Shown: positions 11,065 through 21,538 of the stretch, in pieces
How positions within the stretch are numbered: position 1 is the first letter of the stretch
Layout: every line of letters starts with the position of its first letter
Origin: Ornithodoros turicata
Taxonomy: Eukaryota; Arthropoda; Arachnida; Ixodida; Argasidae
Length of the DNA: 64,000 nt
Direction: 5' to 3'
Assembly: GCF_037126465.1 (NCBI RefSeq)
Contig: NC_088202.1
Location: 124,944,123 to 125,008,122 of the forward strand
The notes under the pieces: generated by a model
The model's input: the letters and a program-made list of their open reading frames with translations, nothing else
Told to the model about the DNA's origin: nothing
Databases searched by the model: none
Program-made: the position numbers and the translations under genes

Positions 11065-11316
11065 ATGAGCGACACGATCAAGAAGCCTGTACTCGCCGAC
11101 CGTGTGCTCGTAACTGTCAAATGGTTCAACGTGAAGAACAGCAATGGATTCATCGACCAAAACGACACCCACGAGGACGTCGTCGTTCATCAGAGGCCCA
11201 TCACAACCCACAAGGAGTAATGCGCAGCAACAACCCCACAAGCTGGAGCTCTAGCGTGTCGCGTCCCGTCTGGCCACGGAGTATATGTTGTGGAACGTAA
11301 AGGGCGAAGTGTATGT
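11065..11316 (+). pseudogene. Processed pseudogene of a Y-box (cold-shock domain) protein
   Basis: An intronless frame starts at ATG 11065 and stops at TAA 11218-11220 after 51 codons. It contains [13 protein letters not shown] and [11 protein letters not shown], which are unmistakably the first strands of a Y-box protein cold-shock domain (nucleic-acid binding; translation and mRNA packaging in the YBX family). The lesions are clear. RNP-1, normally NGYGFI, reads NSNGFI, and RNP-2 VFVH reads VVVH, so key aromatic base-stacking residues are lost. The TAA falls close to where family members read RKYLRS. In the same frame beyond the stop, VYVVERKG (about 11280-11306) resembles the family's VEFDVVEGEKG, so the homology continues through the stop. 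The C-terminal basic/acidic repeat region is missing. It lies alone among transposons, as expected for an LINE-mobilised retrocopy. I do not see a poly(A) tail or a clear target duplication. Confidence 0.8.
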
Positions 11317-12012
11317 CCCATGTTCATCTCCGTGTGCAGGAGCATTCACCTGCGCATGAGCTTTCTTTCTATTTCATGTTCATCGCTTGCCCAGTAAACA
11401 TGTCACCAGTCTGCGAGTCAGAGACTTGCTAGCATTTCTTACACCACCAATTATCGATTACTATCCATTAAATTAACTTCGAAGTGCCCAAGGAGGCTCA
11501 CTGTACTCCACGCAGAGGAACCACAGAGGTACCTCGTGGTGTAAGCATGGTGTGAATGCCGAAAATGGGGAAATCAAGCGATGGGCTTAAATGGACAGTC
11601 GCATCCGTTCCAGACGATTTCGAAAATATGGCGTCAACTTTATTCCTCGTTGACCACTAACCACGGTATCGAAAATTAAACGCGAAATAGTGGCATAGTT
11701 TGAATGTCATTTGACGGAATACATGACAAGAACAGACGCGAGATGTTGAGAGTATGCCGGAATTCCCTCTCTGGAAAAACAAGAAAACGAAAGAAAGTCC
11801 CTAAGAACCAATAAGGGCGCCACCTTGAGCAAAGGAATGCCGCGGCCGTGTGGGCGTCTCACAAGGGGTTTGGGTTCCGTTATTGGACTCGGGAAGCTCG
11901 AGACCTGAGAGAATCGGCTCTTGGTGGGCCAAAAATACAAGGGCGCGGCCCTCGTGACGACAGCGACTCCGGTGCGAAAATTCCAGGATTCAACACTAGA
12001 GGTGCTCGAGAG
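11317..12012. other. Unassigned stretch
   Basis: A 140-codon minus-strand open frame (11707-12129) spans the following MITE boundary and so cannot be an undisturbed gene. No other motif was recognised. Confidence 0.35.
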
Positions 12013-12265
12013 CAGTGGCGTATCTAGGGTGTGGCAGGTGTGGACAGGTGCCATGGGCACCAGGTGAACAGGGGCGCCATTATGTGGTCGTGTGTGAATG
12101 TGCCAGGTCGGGCACTCAACCTGGCACATTCATAAATGATCTAAAGCACCCGCCATTAGAGAGGTTGTAGTGTGAAACCTAGTGCGGACCACACGAAAAC
12201 GCATCCCCAAGGACATCATGTTAACCATGTTGCCATGGACGCAGGTAGCTCTAGATACGCCACTG
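12013..12265. mobile_element. hAT-type MITE with perfect target duplication
   Basis: The ends are CAGTGGCGTATCTAG (left) and its inverted copy CTAGATACGCCACTG (right). Both flanks carry the exact 8-bp duplication ctcgagag (12005-12012 and 12266-12273). The element is 253 bp with no coding capacity. A perfect duplication and matching ends argue for a fairly recent insertion. Without the element the flanking DNA joins as ...gtgctcgagagtcgac..., a natural empty site. Confidence 0.92.
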
Positions 12266-12273
12266 CTCGAGAG

Positions 12274-13457
12274 TCGACTCCCAGCGACCCACTTACTTCT
12301 CGGTGCGGATCGCTAGAGTCGGTGACGTACGACGACTCTCATACATCACGACTCCGTCTCGCCAGGCGCGCGAGTTGAATAAACTGACACAACCACAGAG
12401 TTCCGGGGCGTCTGTGCCGTGCCTGTCTCCTCCGAGCGCTGCCTTCTCTCACTTCTCCGGTTAGTGAGTGACGTCACGACGCTGCAACTGCGGAAGCAAC
12501 TCTGATCTTTAAAATTCGTTGGTGTAATATCCAGGCGCTTTTCGGACGCAAAAAAAAAAAAAAATAGAAAAGCAGATTGTCGGTCGATGCCGAACATAGC
12601 GTTATCTGTTTCATACATGAGTCTCCGGATGCGGCCGTCCCCTAATTCCCATAATTTTTTTGGCTGCGGTGTATCGCGCAAAACATTATATGTGCTGTTG
12701 TGCAAGATCGAAGCTATCCTGTAACGCATGCGCGACGTGTTTGATGTGCGCGCACATTCTATACAAAGCCATCAATTCTTTCAGACAGCTCCCGTGGTGC
12801 TGACGTCACTCCGTGACGTAGAGAGTCCCCTGTAAGCAGCGCCGCGCCGTGTTACAACAGACGAATTTCCAGGGAGATGTTATACAGCGCGGCTGCGCCC
12901 CACCTTGATGCTACGTCACGCCGGGTGATCGGGCCGGGCCTCCAAGGTTGCGCCAGGACGTTTTACAGCATTCTTGTAAATGAATTGCGCAGTGATAAGA
13001 CACTGTACAGCGAAAATATTGCGCATGGTTATACTCCTGGCTCCTGATATACTGATGAATAAAGTAAGGTTTCGAGCAATGCTAAATGACGCTTCCCTGC
13101 TCCTTTTAGATAGACCGAAGCAAGAACCTCATGTAGGGCGTGACACCGCGTGACGTTCATGGAACGGCAGTCTGCCTGCCTGAAAGGTCGGCGAAGTTCA
13201 GGTAAGAAGCTGCCAATATTTCGAGCAGAGACTGCTCTACTACTATGGTGTACGCATGGCTTATAACTGGTGTCATGGTGACTCACAAGAAATTGAGTTA
13301 TGGGACACTCCCTCTTGCGTGGTGGAAATGTAACTGAGAAAGGTAGTGGCCTTTATGGACAAGCTACATACTCCAAGAGTTGTTGACAGAGTTGTTACGG
13401 AGCCATTCTTCCCAGAGTGCAGAGCGATAAGATGTGCATTTCCACACTAACCAGAGA
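12274..13457. other. Unassigned stretch
   Basis: A relatively GC-rich part (12400-12500, 12780-12960) contains several TGACGTCA-like words (gtgacgtcacgac, tgacgtcactccgtgacg). Such words bind CREB/ATF-type factors, so a regulatory region is possible but unproven. A run of A lies at 12550-12563. No coding frame is convincing. Confidence 0.3.
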
Positions 13458-13600
13458 GCTTTATTAGATCAGAAGCACTCTACGAAACTGATACGATAAA
13501 ATTAGGAAGCTGTCAAATGAAATATCAGCAACGTGATGTCGACCACTCACTTCGAACGAATGAAGCGAATGGCTTGTCACGTTCTCGCAACCGTTATCTT
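13458..13600. repeat. Dispersed repeat shared with 60258-60395
   Basis: The block 'tttattagat...gaagca.tctacgaaa..gatacgataaaa' occurs here and again at 60258-60300, with weaker similarity continuing through 'aatggcttgtc' (here) and 'aatggcctgtc' (there). Two diverged copies of one unnamed repeat family; the class is unknown. Confidence 0.5.
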
Positions 13601-13855
13601 GAACGTCTTCCGAATGACTAAAAGCCCCATAACAAAACACTCTTCCCCTCAAAATACACGCGATAACTTCGCACAAGACATTCCCCGTATAGAAGTTTTT
13701 GTCGCAAATTCACCGTATCTGGCCACATCACTTTGGGTGCGAATAGTAGGTGCTATAAACTTGACTTGGCTCGATATAGCACTCACTTTTATTTTCGACA
13801 ACAGCTCTTTATGCTTTACTTCGACGTCCATCAAACCAGGAACTTCGTTGAAAGA

Positions 13856-14234
13856 AGAAAGTCACTGAAAAGGTTAGCCAGCTGTAGGACTCGAACCCGC
13901 ATCTTCTGGATTCCTGGTCCAGAGCTCTACCAATTGAGCTAAGTTAACACACCTCCTCAGCGACCTCCAAGGGTGCGTCATCTGAAGGGACAAACCAGCC
14001 ACTCTCTCTCACTCATCCTCCTTTTACTCTTACATTTTTGCTCACTCCGACACACATTCATACGACGGGATCGACGCAAGCGGCAACTGTTGAACAAAAG
14101 AGAACTGATGTTCTGAGGCTGGAACAACATAGAAAGGACAAATACATACAAAGCCTCAAATTGCCTAGGAAATTAACGATGAAAGAAGAAAGTCACTGAA
14201 AAGGTTAGCCAGCTGTAGGACTCGAACCTACTAC
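13856..14234 (-). mobile_element. Two tandem tRNA-derived units (341-bp spacing)
   Basis: The word 'gttagccagctgtagga' occurs at 13873 and at 14214, in the same orientation. Both copies are preceded by 'gaaagaagaaagtcactgaaaag'. Read on the minus strand, the left unit has a complete tRNA-like segment (13873-13948). From 14213 down to 13949 lies the spacer, that is, the body of the right-hand unit and the leader of the left one. The right unit's tRNA-like part is cut off at about 14234. This is either a tandem SINE dimer or a tandem tRNA-pseudogene repeat of the kind that ticks carry in quantity. Confidence 0.7.
13873..13948 (-). tRNA. tRNA-like sequence, probable pseudogene
   Basis: On the minus strand the D-arm reads GCTC-AATTGGTA-GAGC, the anticodon arm is a 5-bp CTGGA/TCCAG stem with loop CCAGGAA, and the T-arm loop is TTCGAGT. 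A plain reading gives AGG as anticodon, but position 33 is C instead of the near-universal U, the acceptor stem needs several G-U pairs and an A-C mismatch, and the T stem holds one mismatch. It sits in a repeat unit. I therefore call a tRNA-derived pseudogene, not a working tRNA gene. Confidence 0.6.
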
Positions 14235-15929
14235 TTCGTGTACGCGTTTGACTGGTCTTGTTATTAGGCCCAAAGCAACTGATGCATCCATAAATGTACG
14301 GTGCTTGTGTTATTTCCTAATACACGGCGTTGTAGCTAAATTCATACGATATATTGCCTGAGGGGAAAGCAACCTCGCATCGGTGACCCCGCGTGATGCA
14401 CCTGGCCCCTCCTACGTCCAGTATCATGTTTTTGCTACAATTGAAGTGAAGCCAATGTTATTCGTGCCTTTTTAAAAGAAGGTACACGGGCGATTCTTCT
14501 CCTGCGGAAGTACGAAAGCTTTAAATAACATATTTATAACGAAGTTCGAAGTGTCATATGACATCTACTTGCGAGAGAAGAGGAGGAGGATTGCATAATA
14601 AAAAGTAGTTTTCTTTGAACGCAAGTTCTCGCCCACACAGCATGGGGTATACGCGTATACTATAAAACCGATAAGGCTGACTTCATTCTTCCATATCGGT
14701 TATTGCCTAGGAGCCCACAAACACTTAGATGTCATTCCTTTGCCCTGCTGCGTTTTTCCCCTTCGTCTGTATCTGGTCATGGACCGCGGCCATCGATCAA
14801 GGGCTGCCAAGAAGCGGGACCGGAGAAAACAACAATGGTGCCGACTGGCCGAATTGGATATACCAAAGGACGACAGCGCAGGGATGCTGATTATTGGGAC
14901 GACGGGCGAAAAGGAAGTTTGGGATGAGTCTCCCCCACGGTCCCCCGTTCTTCTTCCGCGTTTTTATATCGCTTCCGATAACCCTGTGTGCATTTCGCTG
15001 CAGTATGTCTCTGGACGATTTTTCACATCCCTGCTGACTGCCTTCTTTCTTCTCCTGTGGGGCGATGTCTGCTTCTGTTCTGATGCTGGCTTCTGCAGTT
15101 TCCCCTTTTGTTTTTCCCCTCCCGGTGACAAACTGGTCCTGCTGGCTTTCATGTCTCCCGCTGATTCATTCTTGTTCTTTCACTGTCTGCATCAGGCAGA
15201 AGATAAAAGCGAACACTAAGGCGATAGAGATGTTCGTGGAGTCCATACCAGGTTTACTCTAACCATCAAGAGAACACCATGTCTGCGCAAGTGCACATGT
15301 GTAGAGGAAAGAAGGATAAGTGCAAGCTATATATAGGGACGGTTTGGTGTTCTAATTTGTTTTGGTCCTTTCTGTACAGGATAACTAACTGAAATATCCG
15401 ACCAGACCAAAACGCTAGAACGAACTTCAACTGTACTGGTGCACCGAAGTGAGTGGTCACGCAGCTCGTTTTTACGAGACATGCTGTTAACGGCATCCGA
15501 GTAACCCTTTTCCAAGCGCGGCACAGAGGGTGGGTTGGTGAACCGGATGTTTATTGGGTGACAACAGTGTTCTGGAGTATTGCCCATCTGACGAGATTTG
15601 AGTTGCATGTAGAAAATATGTAACGTTCCTTGTTGAGACGCTTGAACCTTGCAAATATTGATCGTTGGGTTTGTTGTTAACCCATAAGTAAAAGCGAAGA
15701 GGTGGACGGACAGACAGAATTAAGGCCCTACTTTCACCAGGAAGTGGGAACATCAGAAGCAGTTCACAAGAGTATAATTCACAGGTACTGTCGTGTGACC
15801 CCCGCGAAAGCATGTGATGACCTCAGAAGAGTCGTTCCCTTGCCTTCCTTGTAGCACTTTCAGATAAGGAACTGGCTTTTCTGATGCCACCACATGTTTT
15901 GCGGAATTTACATGAGAGTGCTTGTGTAT
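14235..15929. other. Unassigned stretch with TATA box and a 159-codon frame
   Basis: A good TATAAAA at 14661-14667 lies 24 bases ahead of an initiator-like TCATTC (14683-14688), and a 159-codon plus-strand frame runs from 14740 to 15219. Its N-terminal third is basic (RGHRSRAAKKRDRRKQQW) and the rest is rich in Phe, Leu and Cys with hydrophobic runs. I do not recognise the product. The arrangement is what a small gene or an LTR promoter could look like. I see no splice or poly(A) evidence that would decide. Confidence 0.3.
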
Positions 15930-15930
15930 A

Positions 15931-16727
15931 CAGGGCGTGCATATTTTTTTTATGATTTACAGTTCTGTTTCTAAAAAAAATCTTATGATAGCATCATATG
16001 CCCCTTTTGCAAGTCATACGGCCAGGCTGACATCCTCCCGAAGAGAGTATACGTAACCACAAGATGACTAATTACCTAAAATTCATTCATTATTTTTTTA
16101 ATAAAGGGATTTCGTGCAACCGTGCGATAGCAGAATGGGAGACAATCCCCGTTGAAAACCATTCAGTTTTTTTTTTTTTTTTTTAAGTCATGAAACGCGT
16201 GCGTGCATTGAAATATCTATCGCCGAAATCGAAACCAAAACCCCGCCCACCGAGAGTGCAGGGCGCATATCGCTCATTGCACGTTAGAGGGCCACGTGCT
16301 TTGGAGCGACGTGGATGATTGGAGCAGGCGCTGGTCTGTTGGCCGGGTCAACCGCATTGCGGCCCAAATGTGCCTCCGTCGGCTTATGGTGATCCGCTCC
16401 TGAGGCGCGCTGTTTTGGTTTCGGCTCGTATGCATAGCGGAATTCGTGGATGGATATTTCTCGACACTCGCTCGTTTCATGATTTTTAAAAGATAGAATG
16501 GCTTTCAAACAAGATTGTGTCCCATTCTGTTATGTCGCATTTGCCCGAAATTCCGTAATTAAAGTGTTAATTAATTAAGTTTAGGTAATTAGTCATCTTG
16601 TACGAACATAGTACTCTCTTCGAGAGGATGGTCGCATGGCCCTGTATCTCAACTGCTGCGAAAACGACGTCTATGCTGCTCTCACACCTTTAACTAAAGA
16701 TTCTGTAAATGATAAAAAGACACCCTG
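15931..16727. mobile_element. Long-inverted-repeat element, TA flanks (copy 1)
   Basis: The ends are CAGGGCGTG... and ...GACACCCTG, flanked on each side by TA (15929-15930, 16728-16729). The arms fold back over more than 200 bases: 'gatgactaattacctaaa' at 16063-16080 is mirrored by 'taggtaattagtcatc' near 16585-16600, and 'cagaatgggagacaatc' by 'tgtcccattctg'. The centre has a GC-rich core with gaaaccaaaac and its inverse ttttggtttcggctc. No transposase. TA duplication with foldback arms suggests a non-autonomous Tc1/mariner-type element. A second copy is at 46938-47733 and a partial third at 17885-18275. Confidence 0.8.
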
Positions 16728-16973
16728 TACACACCGATGTGAGCTGTCTCTAATACATCTGTTGGGAGTAGCGCTATAGTGCTTCGTCTGCCTGTCGATC
16801 CTTGTCTCTTAGGTACGCTGCACGTGCCATTTTCTTGATCCTCTGCGCAAGGAACACGTATACGTAGATACGCTAAAAAGTAGATGGAGACAAGTGTGCG
16901 TACAGTTATGGCGTATTTAATTAGAAGATAGTTTGCAATTGGCCACCGTGAATAGACTGTACAGGGTCATTTT

Positions 16974-17745
16974 ACCAGCTCCCATGGCTACGATGATGCC
17001 ATTCCACACCGAGACTGGGAGGTGACCCCGGTTCGAATTCGGAAGTTAGGTTGTGCTGCCTGGGTGTTTTCTCTTGAATTTCCTCAGATGCTTTAAAGGG
17101 AGACTCCGCACCAAAAACGTGTTGAGGTAACAGTGCGACATCAATCCGTACCCTATGATATTTCAGTGAATACAATTTCTCACCCCCAAGTGGCCCAGAT
17201 GATTAGAAAATGAATATTTTGCTTCGAGTGACCAGGCGCTTCTCCACGGAAAAGCAGTCAAGCAACACTGTGCTTCACCTCACCGGTACGGCTCCTCATG
17301 TACGGCTTTCTGTAGGTCTTGCTTTTACAGCTGGCGAATATTTTAGAACGAAATCGAAGAACCAGACGACTGGTCATCCACGCGACACCAAAAAGTTACA
17401 AAGCGCGTGCCCGAAAAACAGCCGGTGGCCCACACGAGACTACCGGTGACGTCACGCATAGTACAGGAGGTAGTAGAGGGAACCTGCAGAAGTTTTGGTT
17501 TCGTTTTGAGCTTCCCAGCTCTTTTGGTAACTAATCAGTCCCATATTGCCAAACCAACTGTATTTCTCATTTTGGAAGAATGTATCGGACATATTTACAC
17601 AGCCATTATAATAGTTTCAGATTGTCCCGGAGTCTCCCTTTAAGACAAATGTCGGCGCAGTTCCCTGTGAAGTCTGCCCAGGACGCACGATCCCCGAGTG
17701 AGCGTGGCCGACTATAGGGCAAGCAGTTTCATCACCACTACGACA
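16974..17745 (+). mobile_element. tRNA-derived SINE split by a TTAA element
   Basis: The left part (16974-17096) carries the tRNA-like head, starting 'accagctcccatggct', with a degenerate A box and B-box GGTTCGAATTCGG. The right part (17640-17745) continues with the SINE body 'gacaaatgtcggcgcagttccctgtgaagt' in shortened form, ending 'agtttcatcacca'. Joined in mind at TTAA, the two parts follow the same order as the copy at 9829-10077. The SINE was therefore here first and was later interrupted. Its head is more decayed than that of the 10-kb copy. Confidence 0.85.
17097..17639. mobile_element. TTAA-flanked non-autonomous DNA transposon
   Basis: The 12-bp terminal inverted repeat AGGGAGACTCCG starts at 17097 and its inverse CGGAGTCTCCCT ends at 17639. 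The tetranucleotide TTAA flanks both sides (17093-17096, 17640-17643), as in piggyBac-type transposition. The interior is 543 bp with only short frames and a stretch of low similarity to nothing I know. It is inserted within the SINE at 16974-17745, which proves that TTAA is the target duplication. piggyBac ends usually begin CCY, so the assignment to that superfamily is provisional. Confidence 0.85.
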
Positions 17746-17884
17746 TTGTATTCTTTTTTTCATCGAAACAGAATTTTATTTTAATGGACTGTCTCACTGC
17801 TACGCGGATGCCTTTTTCGCCATATGTTTCTTCAGCTCGACGTACATTACAGGGTCGGGTACCTGTCAAGGTACCTGTAGTGCA

Positions 17885-18275
17885 ATTACCTAAAACTAGC
17901 TAGCTAGCTTTTAATTTGAGATTTTCTGCGGAGTGTGAGGTAGCAGAACTGGAGCCAATCATTATTCACAGTCAACCTATTTTTCAAAATCCTGAAACGA
18001 CAAAATACGCTGCGAAATTCTGCTATGCACATGAACCGAAACAAGTGCATCTCGAGCTCTGGAAGACGAACGTCGGAGGGCCACATGCAGCGATGAGCTG
18101 ATTGGAGTTTGCGCTGGTCTGCTGGCCAGGTAAACCGCTTTGCGGCCCAGATGGGCTGCCGGAGCGGAAGGCCATGTCTTCTCCTCCCACCATATCAGGT
18201 TCATGTCTTCTCCTGCGCTCCTGATGCGCGTGGTCTCAGTTTAGGTTCATTTGCATAGAAAAACTTGTCGATTGA
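17885..18275. mobile_element. Long-inverted-repeat element, partial copy 3
   Basis: The stretch 'aattacctaaaa', 'gaggtagcagaa', 'cctgaaacg', 'gagggccac', 'gattggagt', 'ctggtctgctggccagg' and 'taaaccgctttgcggccc' follows the same order as the elements at 15931-16727 and 46938-47733. The right arm is missing after about 18275. There is a repeated 'agctagctagct' near 17897. A truncated, non-autonomous copy. Confidence 0.75.
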
Positions 18276-18886
18276 TACATCACAGTACGTGCCTGTTTAC
18301 GTGCACCTGTAATGTCAGCCGAGCTGTCGAGACGTATAGCGTGGAAGCCATCCATGAAGAAGTGGCACTCATTTTTTGTTTTAGAAAATGCTATTTCGAT
18401 AAAAGATCAGCCTGTATTGCTAACGACATCAGTTGTGGCTTTTATTTTCAACGCAGAATATTGCCCTCAGATGCGTATGATGCACCCGATTGTCTGTCTC
18501 AAACATAGATGATGAGATAAGAAGCATCAGCCAAGAAACCTTCGCTTCACTTTACAAGATTTTGCGTTCAGTTTACATGATTGTATACAGCGCTACATCT
18601 AGCAGTCCCCGATCGTACATAAACGTTACAACGCAGCAATAAACGAAGCCGCGAACCATGTGTCGACCGTGCTACAGATGTCTGTTTCCCACCCCTGTTG
18701 GCAATATGGGCTGACTTATGCCTTGACACAGCTGCGACTGAAGCCATTTCGTTGGTCGTCTACATGCGGGCGACCGTACCGACAAGTGTTCAGTGCAACT
18801 TGCTCTCATTCTATTCACTCGGCAACTGTTGCGTATGCGGATATGTTTGGCAGGCAGACGTTCTCGTCGTATATATATATATACAT
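18276..18886. other. Unassigned stretch
   Basis: Nothing recognised apart from a short AT dinucleotide run at 18870-18883 next to the following MITE. Confidence 0.4.
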
Positions 18887-19283
18887 CACTCTTAGAAAAA
18901 ATGGTGAAGCAGTTACACCTTTCAGGAGTTAATAGTAGTCGCATATGTTGTGCCTAAAAGGTTGTAAAGTTGTACCTGCTACCTGGTTGCAGTCGGCACA
19001 ACAGATTAGGCCGAAAAAAAATTTTAGTTGCAGTTATAACTTCGTTGTACACAGTGTCCTCCACGTCCATTGCACTGTCAATGCTGGGAAAACAACACTC
19101 CCTATAAGTGCATTGCTTCTGTGACTGTAATAACATGTCTTACACACTTTTTGTACTGCACTTGCAAAGATGCGGTGACAGGCAAGGTTACCACCAATTT
19201 ACACCCTTTATCAGACGCTATGTTGACTTAGGTGGGTAACTATAGACGTTACTCCCTTTTCACACCCTTTTTTTTTTAGAGTG
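18887..19283. mobile_element. MITE with CACTCT ends
   Basis: The left end CACTCTTAGAAAAAATGG is mirrored by the right end 'cccttttttttttagagtg'. The interior repeats 'ttacaccttt', 'cacaccctttt' motifs on both strands. At 397 bp it has no coding capacity. The same kind of end (CACTCTnAGAAAAAA) is found on the elements at 45019-45510 and 60785-61167, so they form a related group. Confidence 0.65.
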
Positions 19284-20629
19284 TATAGTATTTCTCTTTC
19301 TTGAACAACTCAAAAAAGTAACTTACAGCTTCAATAGTCTAAGTATGGGTTGAGGAATGAGCCGATGAAAATGAAAAATGAAAACTCGTGAGTAATTTAG
19401 CGAACTACGTCGGACACCTAGAGGAAGAAGGAGAAGAGGTAGAGAAAGAGAAAGCTACGTTCTGGACAGGGGAACAGTCCCTCTTGCGTACATAATGTAG
19501 ACAAATAAACACAAGCTAGTGTTATAAGTAATAATAATGCGAGGAAATCTATGCCCCAATAATGGTGAGACAAAATATAAATCGTCGTTATCTAGATTGT
19601 TTTAACGTCGTCGTCTCTGTTATGTATGTCCGTTTGTTGTACACGATACAAAGTAACTTGTTGCTAGTATGGAGCTTGAAGAATGCTACACTTTACGCGG
19701 GGTGAGACAAAGGCAGTTTCTACTGTTCGACTAGCGTATACTGACGATCTCTGCTACTTGCGCTGAAAGCAATGCGTTGCGTCAACCCATATGCACATCT
19801 ATACTTTTTCTACTCAGTTGTGCCACCTTACTCACCATAGTGCTACACATAATTTAATAGCACTATTCCTTCATGGTATCACGAAATCCTTCTGGTGTGT
19901 CTGAGGATCATAATTACATATTGTAACATTACAACTTCGAGAATGCGTCGGGCCCGTCCATATTTGGTGCTACTTGAGATCGTACCTCCGCAGGTGCAAA
20001 ATCTATGTCACGCGAAAAGGAGCATTGCGTTCCCAAACACATGAAACATAGCAGTACTCCTGTTAGGGTCCGTGATGCACTCGTGTTGGTATCAAGTGCA
20101 AAGTCACAAGGTTTGATTTAGCATAGAATTTTTTGATTTTATGATACAGGGTCACACCCCATAGGGATACAGCCCACCGTGATGTACCTCTCTATGGGCA
20201 GGTCAGCAGAGCCAATCTCAGAATGAAACCACCTCAACTTATCGACGTGTCTCAGGATTTATCCCTCTACGTCCTGACGCGGCACGTCCGATACAAACGA
20301 GACTGCTATACATCCTACTGGGTAGTCATGCGCCTTGAAATTTAATGTGACGTCGCGAAATGTTGTATTGTATTGTATTGTATTGTATTGTATTGTATTG
20401 TATTGAATCTATTTTCATTTCACATAGAAATGAAGGGTTAGGTGCTAAAAGGAAGGGAATCCCTGACAAGGCACCTGTGTCATGTATCTGCGTGTGGATC
20501 CCCTCGACTCACGCATCGCACTCTCTTCGTTGCTGGAAATTATTCTTCTTTTCTCCTTTGTTTTGAATGCTTTTAAACAGGCACTATGCTGTCTCCTGTC
20601 AGGGTGTTGCAATCACCTTCCTTTCTCGC
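19284..20629. other. Unassigned stretch with a (TATTG)8 microsatellite
   Basis: No gene is supported. The pentanucleotide TATTG is repeated eight times at 20366-20405; frames that cross it (Tyr-Cys-Ile-Val repeats) are artefacts. The rest shows nothing recognisable. Confidence 0.5.
20366..20405. repeat. (TATTG)8 microsatellite
   Basis: Eight perfect tandem copies of TATTG, preceded by a partial unit. Confidence 0.95.
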
Positions 20630-20807
20630 GGCATAGCGTATAGCCAGGGGCCTCAGCAATGGCGTAGCGAGAGTGGAGTTTCGGGGGTTCAACCGCCCCC
20701 CTCCCGCTAGTGCATGCGAGTGGGAGCACGCGGATGAGATCCTGCCCACCATGTATGTTCCCGTATAGAACCCCTCCCGAAATGTTGTTTTGGCTATACG
20801 CCATTAA
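20630..20807. mobile_element. hAT-like MITE fragment
   Basis: The left side reads GCATAGCGTATAGCCAGGGG and the right side, inverted, TAATGGCGTATAGCCAAAAC; both resemble the common hAT terminus CAGTGGCGTAGCCAGGGG. No convincing 8-bp duplication was seen, so the limits are uncertain. Confidence 0.4.
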
Positions 20808-21538
20808 TTGAACCTGGAGTATATACGACAATCCTCCACGGTACTTACGATTCTGGCTAGTAAGTCGATTATGCTGAATAGATGCAAACTAGCACAAACT
20901 CCTTAGACCCACTTCTATTTGTAAACAAGAGGGCTCGTAGAGCAGATGCCGCTGGTGGGCAAAAGGGAGTAGGAAACCGCATGGTGTATCTACGGCGCAT
21001 TTGTCCTTTCTGTACCGCGTATTACATCCAATAGCTACAACACTTCGCGGCATGCTATTAATAACGATCGAAAACACCCAGTGACTGGATGATCACGCGA
21101 TTTTCGCCCACCAAACAGGACGGCAGGACAGCGGCTTGCCCCACGGCGCATACATTTTGAGGTAAAAACGCTATACCTTCCTCAAGGGGTAGGGATTTTA
21201 TACCTTCCTGACGGTGTATCATTTACAACCGTACTGGTATAAACATGTGCCCGTTTATTTTGAAAACCTTATGGTGTAATTTCCGAAAACAGGGAGATTA
21301 TATTTGTTTGAGTGATATATCTGACATGATACCTCCTACTCTTCTTTTTCTTGTTCTTTTTTACTAAAATTACCGTTTAACCAAGATGACGCCGCCCCTA
21401 CTACAAATTATTGTGGTGCCACTGCACGTTGCACAGGTATAAGTACAAAATGAACTCACGGTATAAATGCGATGCAGAAGCTCCTTACTCGCAGCTGCCG
21501 CGGGAGGTATATAACTCCAGTGTTCTGTACCTCACACA
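20808..21538. other. Unassigned stretch
   Basis: Nothing recognised. The repeated words 'ctataccttcct' and 'tataccttcctgacgg' at 21170-21220 hint at a decayed repeat. Confidence 0.35.

Noticed and set aside
13873..13948. Functional tRNA-Pro(AGG)
   Set aside because: C at position 33, acceptor and T-stem mismatches, and location in a repeat unit argue for a pseudogene.
16274..16508. Minus frames inside the element at 15931-16727
   Set aside because: The element is a non-coding foldback transposon; frames are short and not shared between copies.
20360..20566. Frame with Tyr-Cys-Ile-Val-Leu repeats
   Set aside because: Encoded by the (TATTG) microsatellite.
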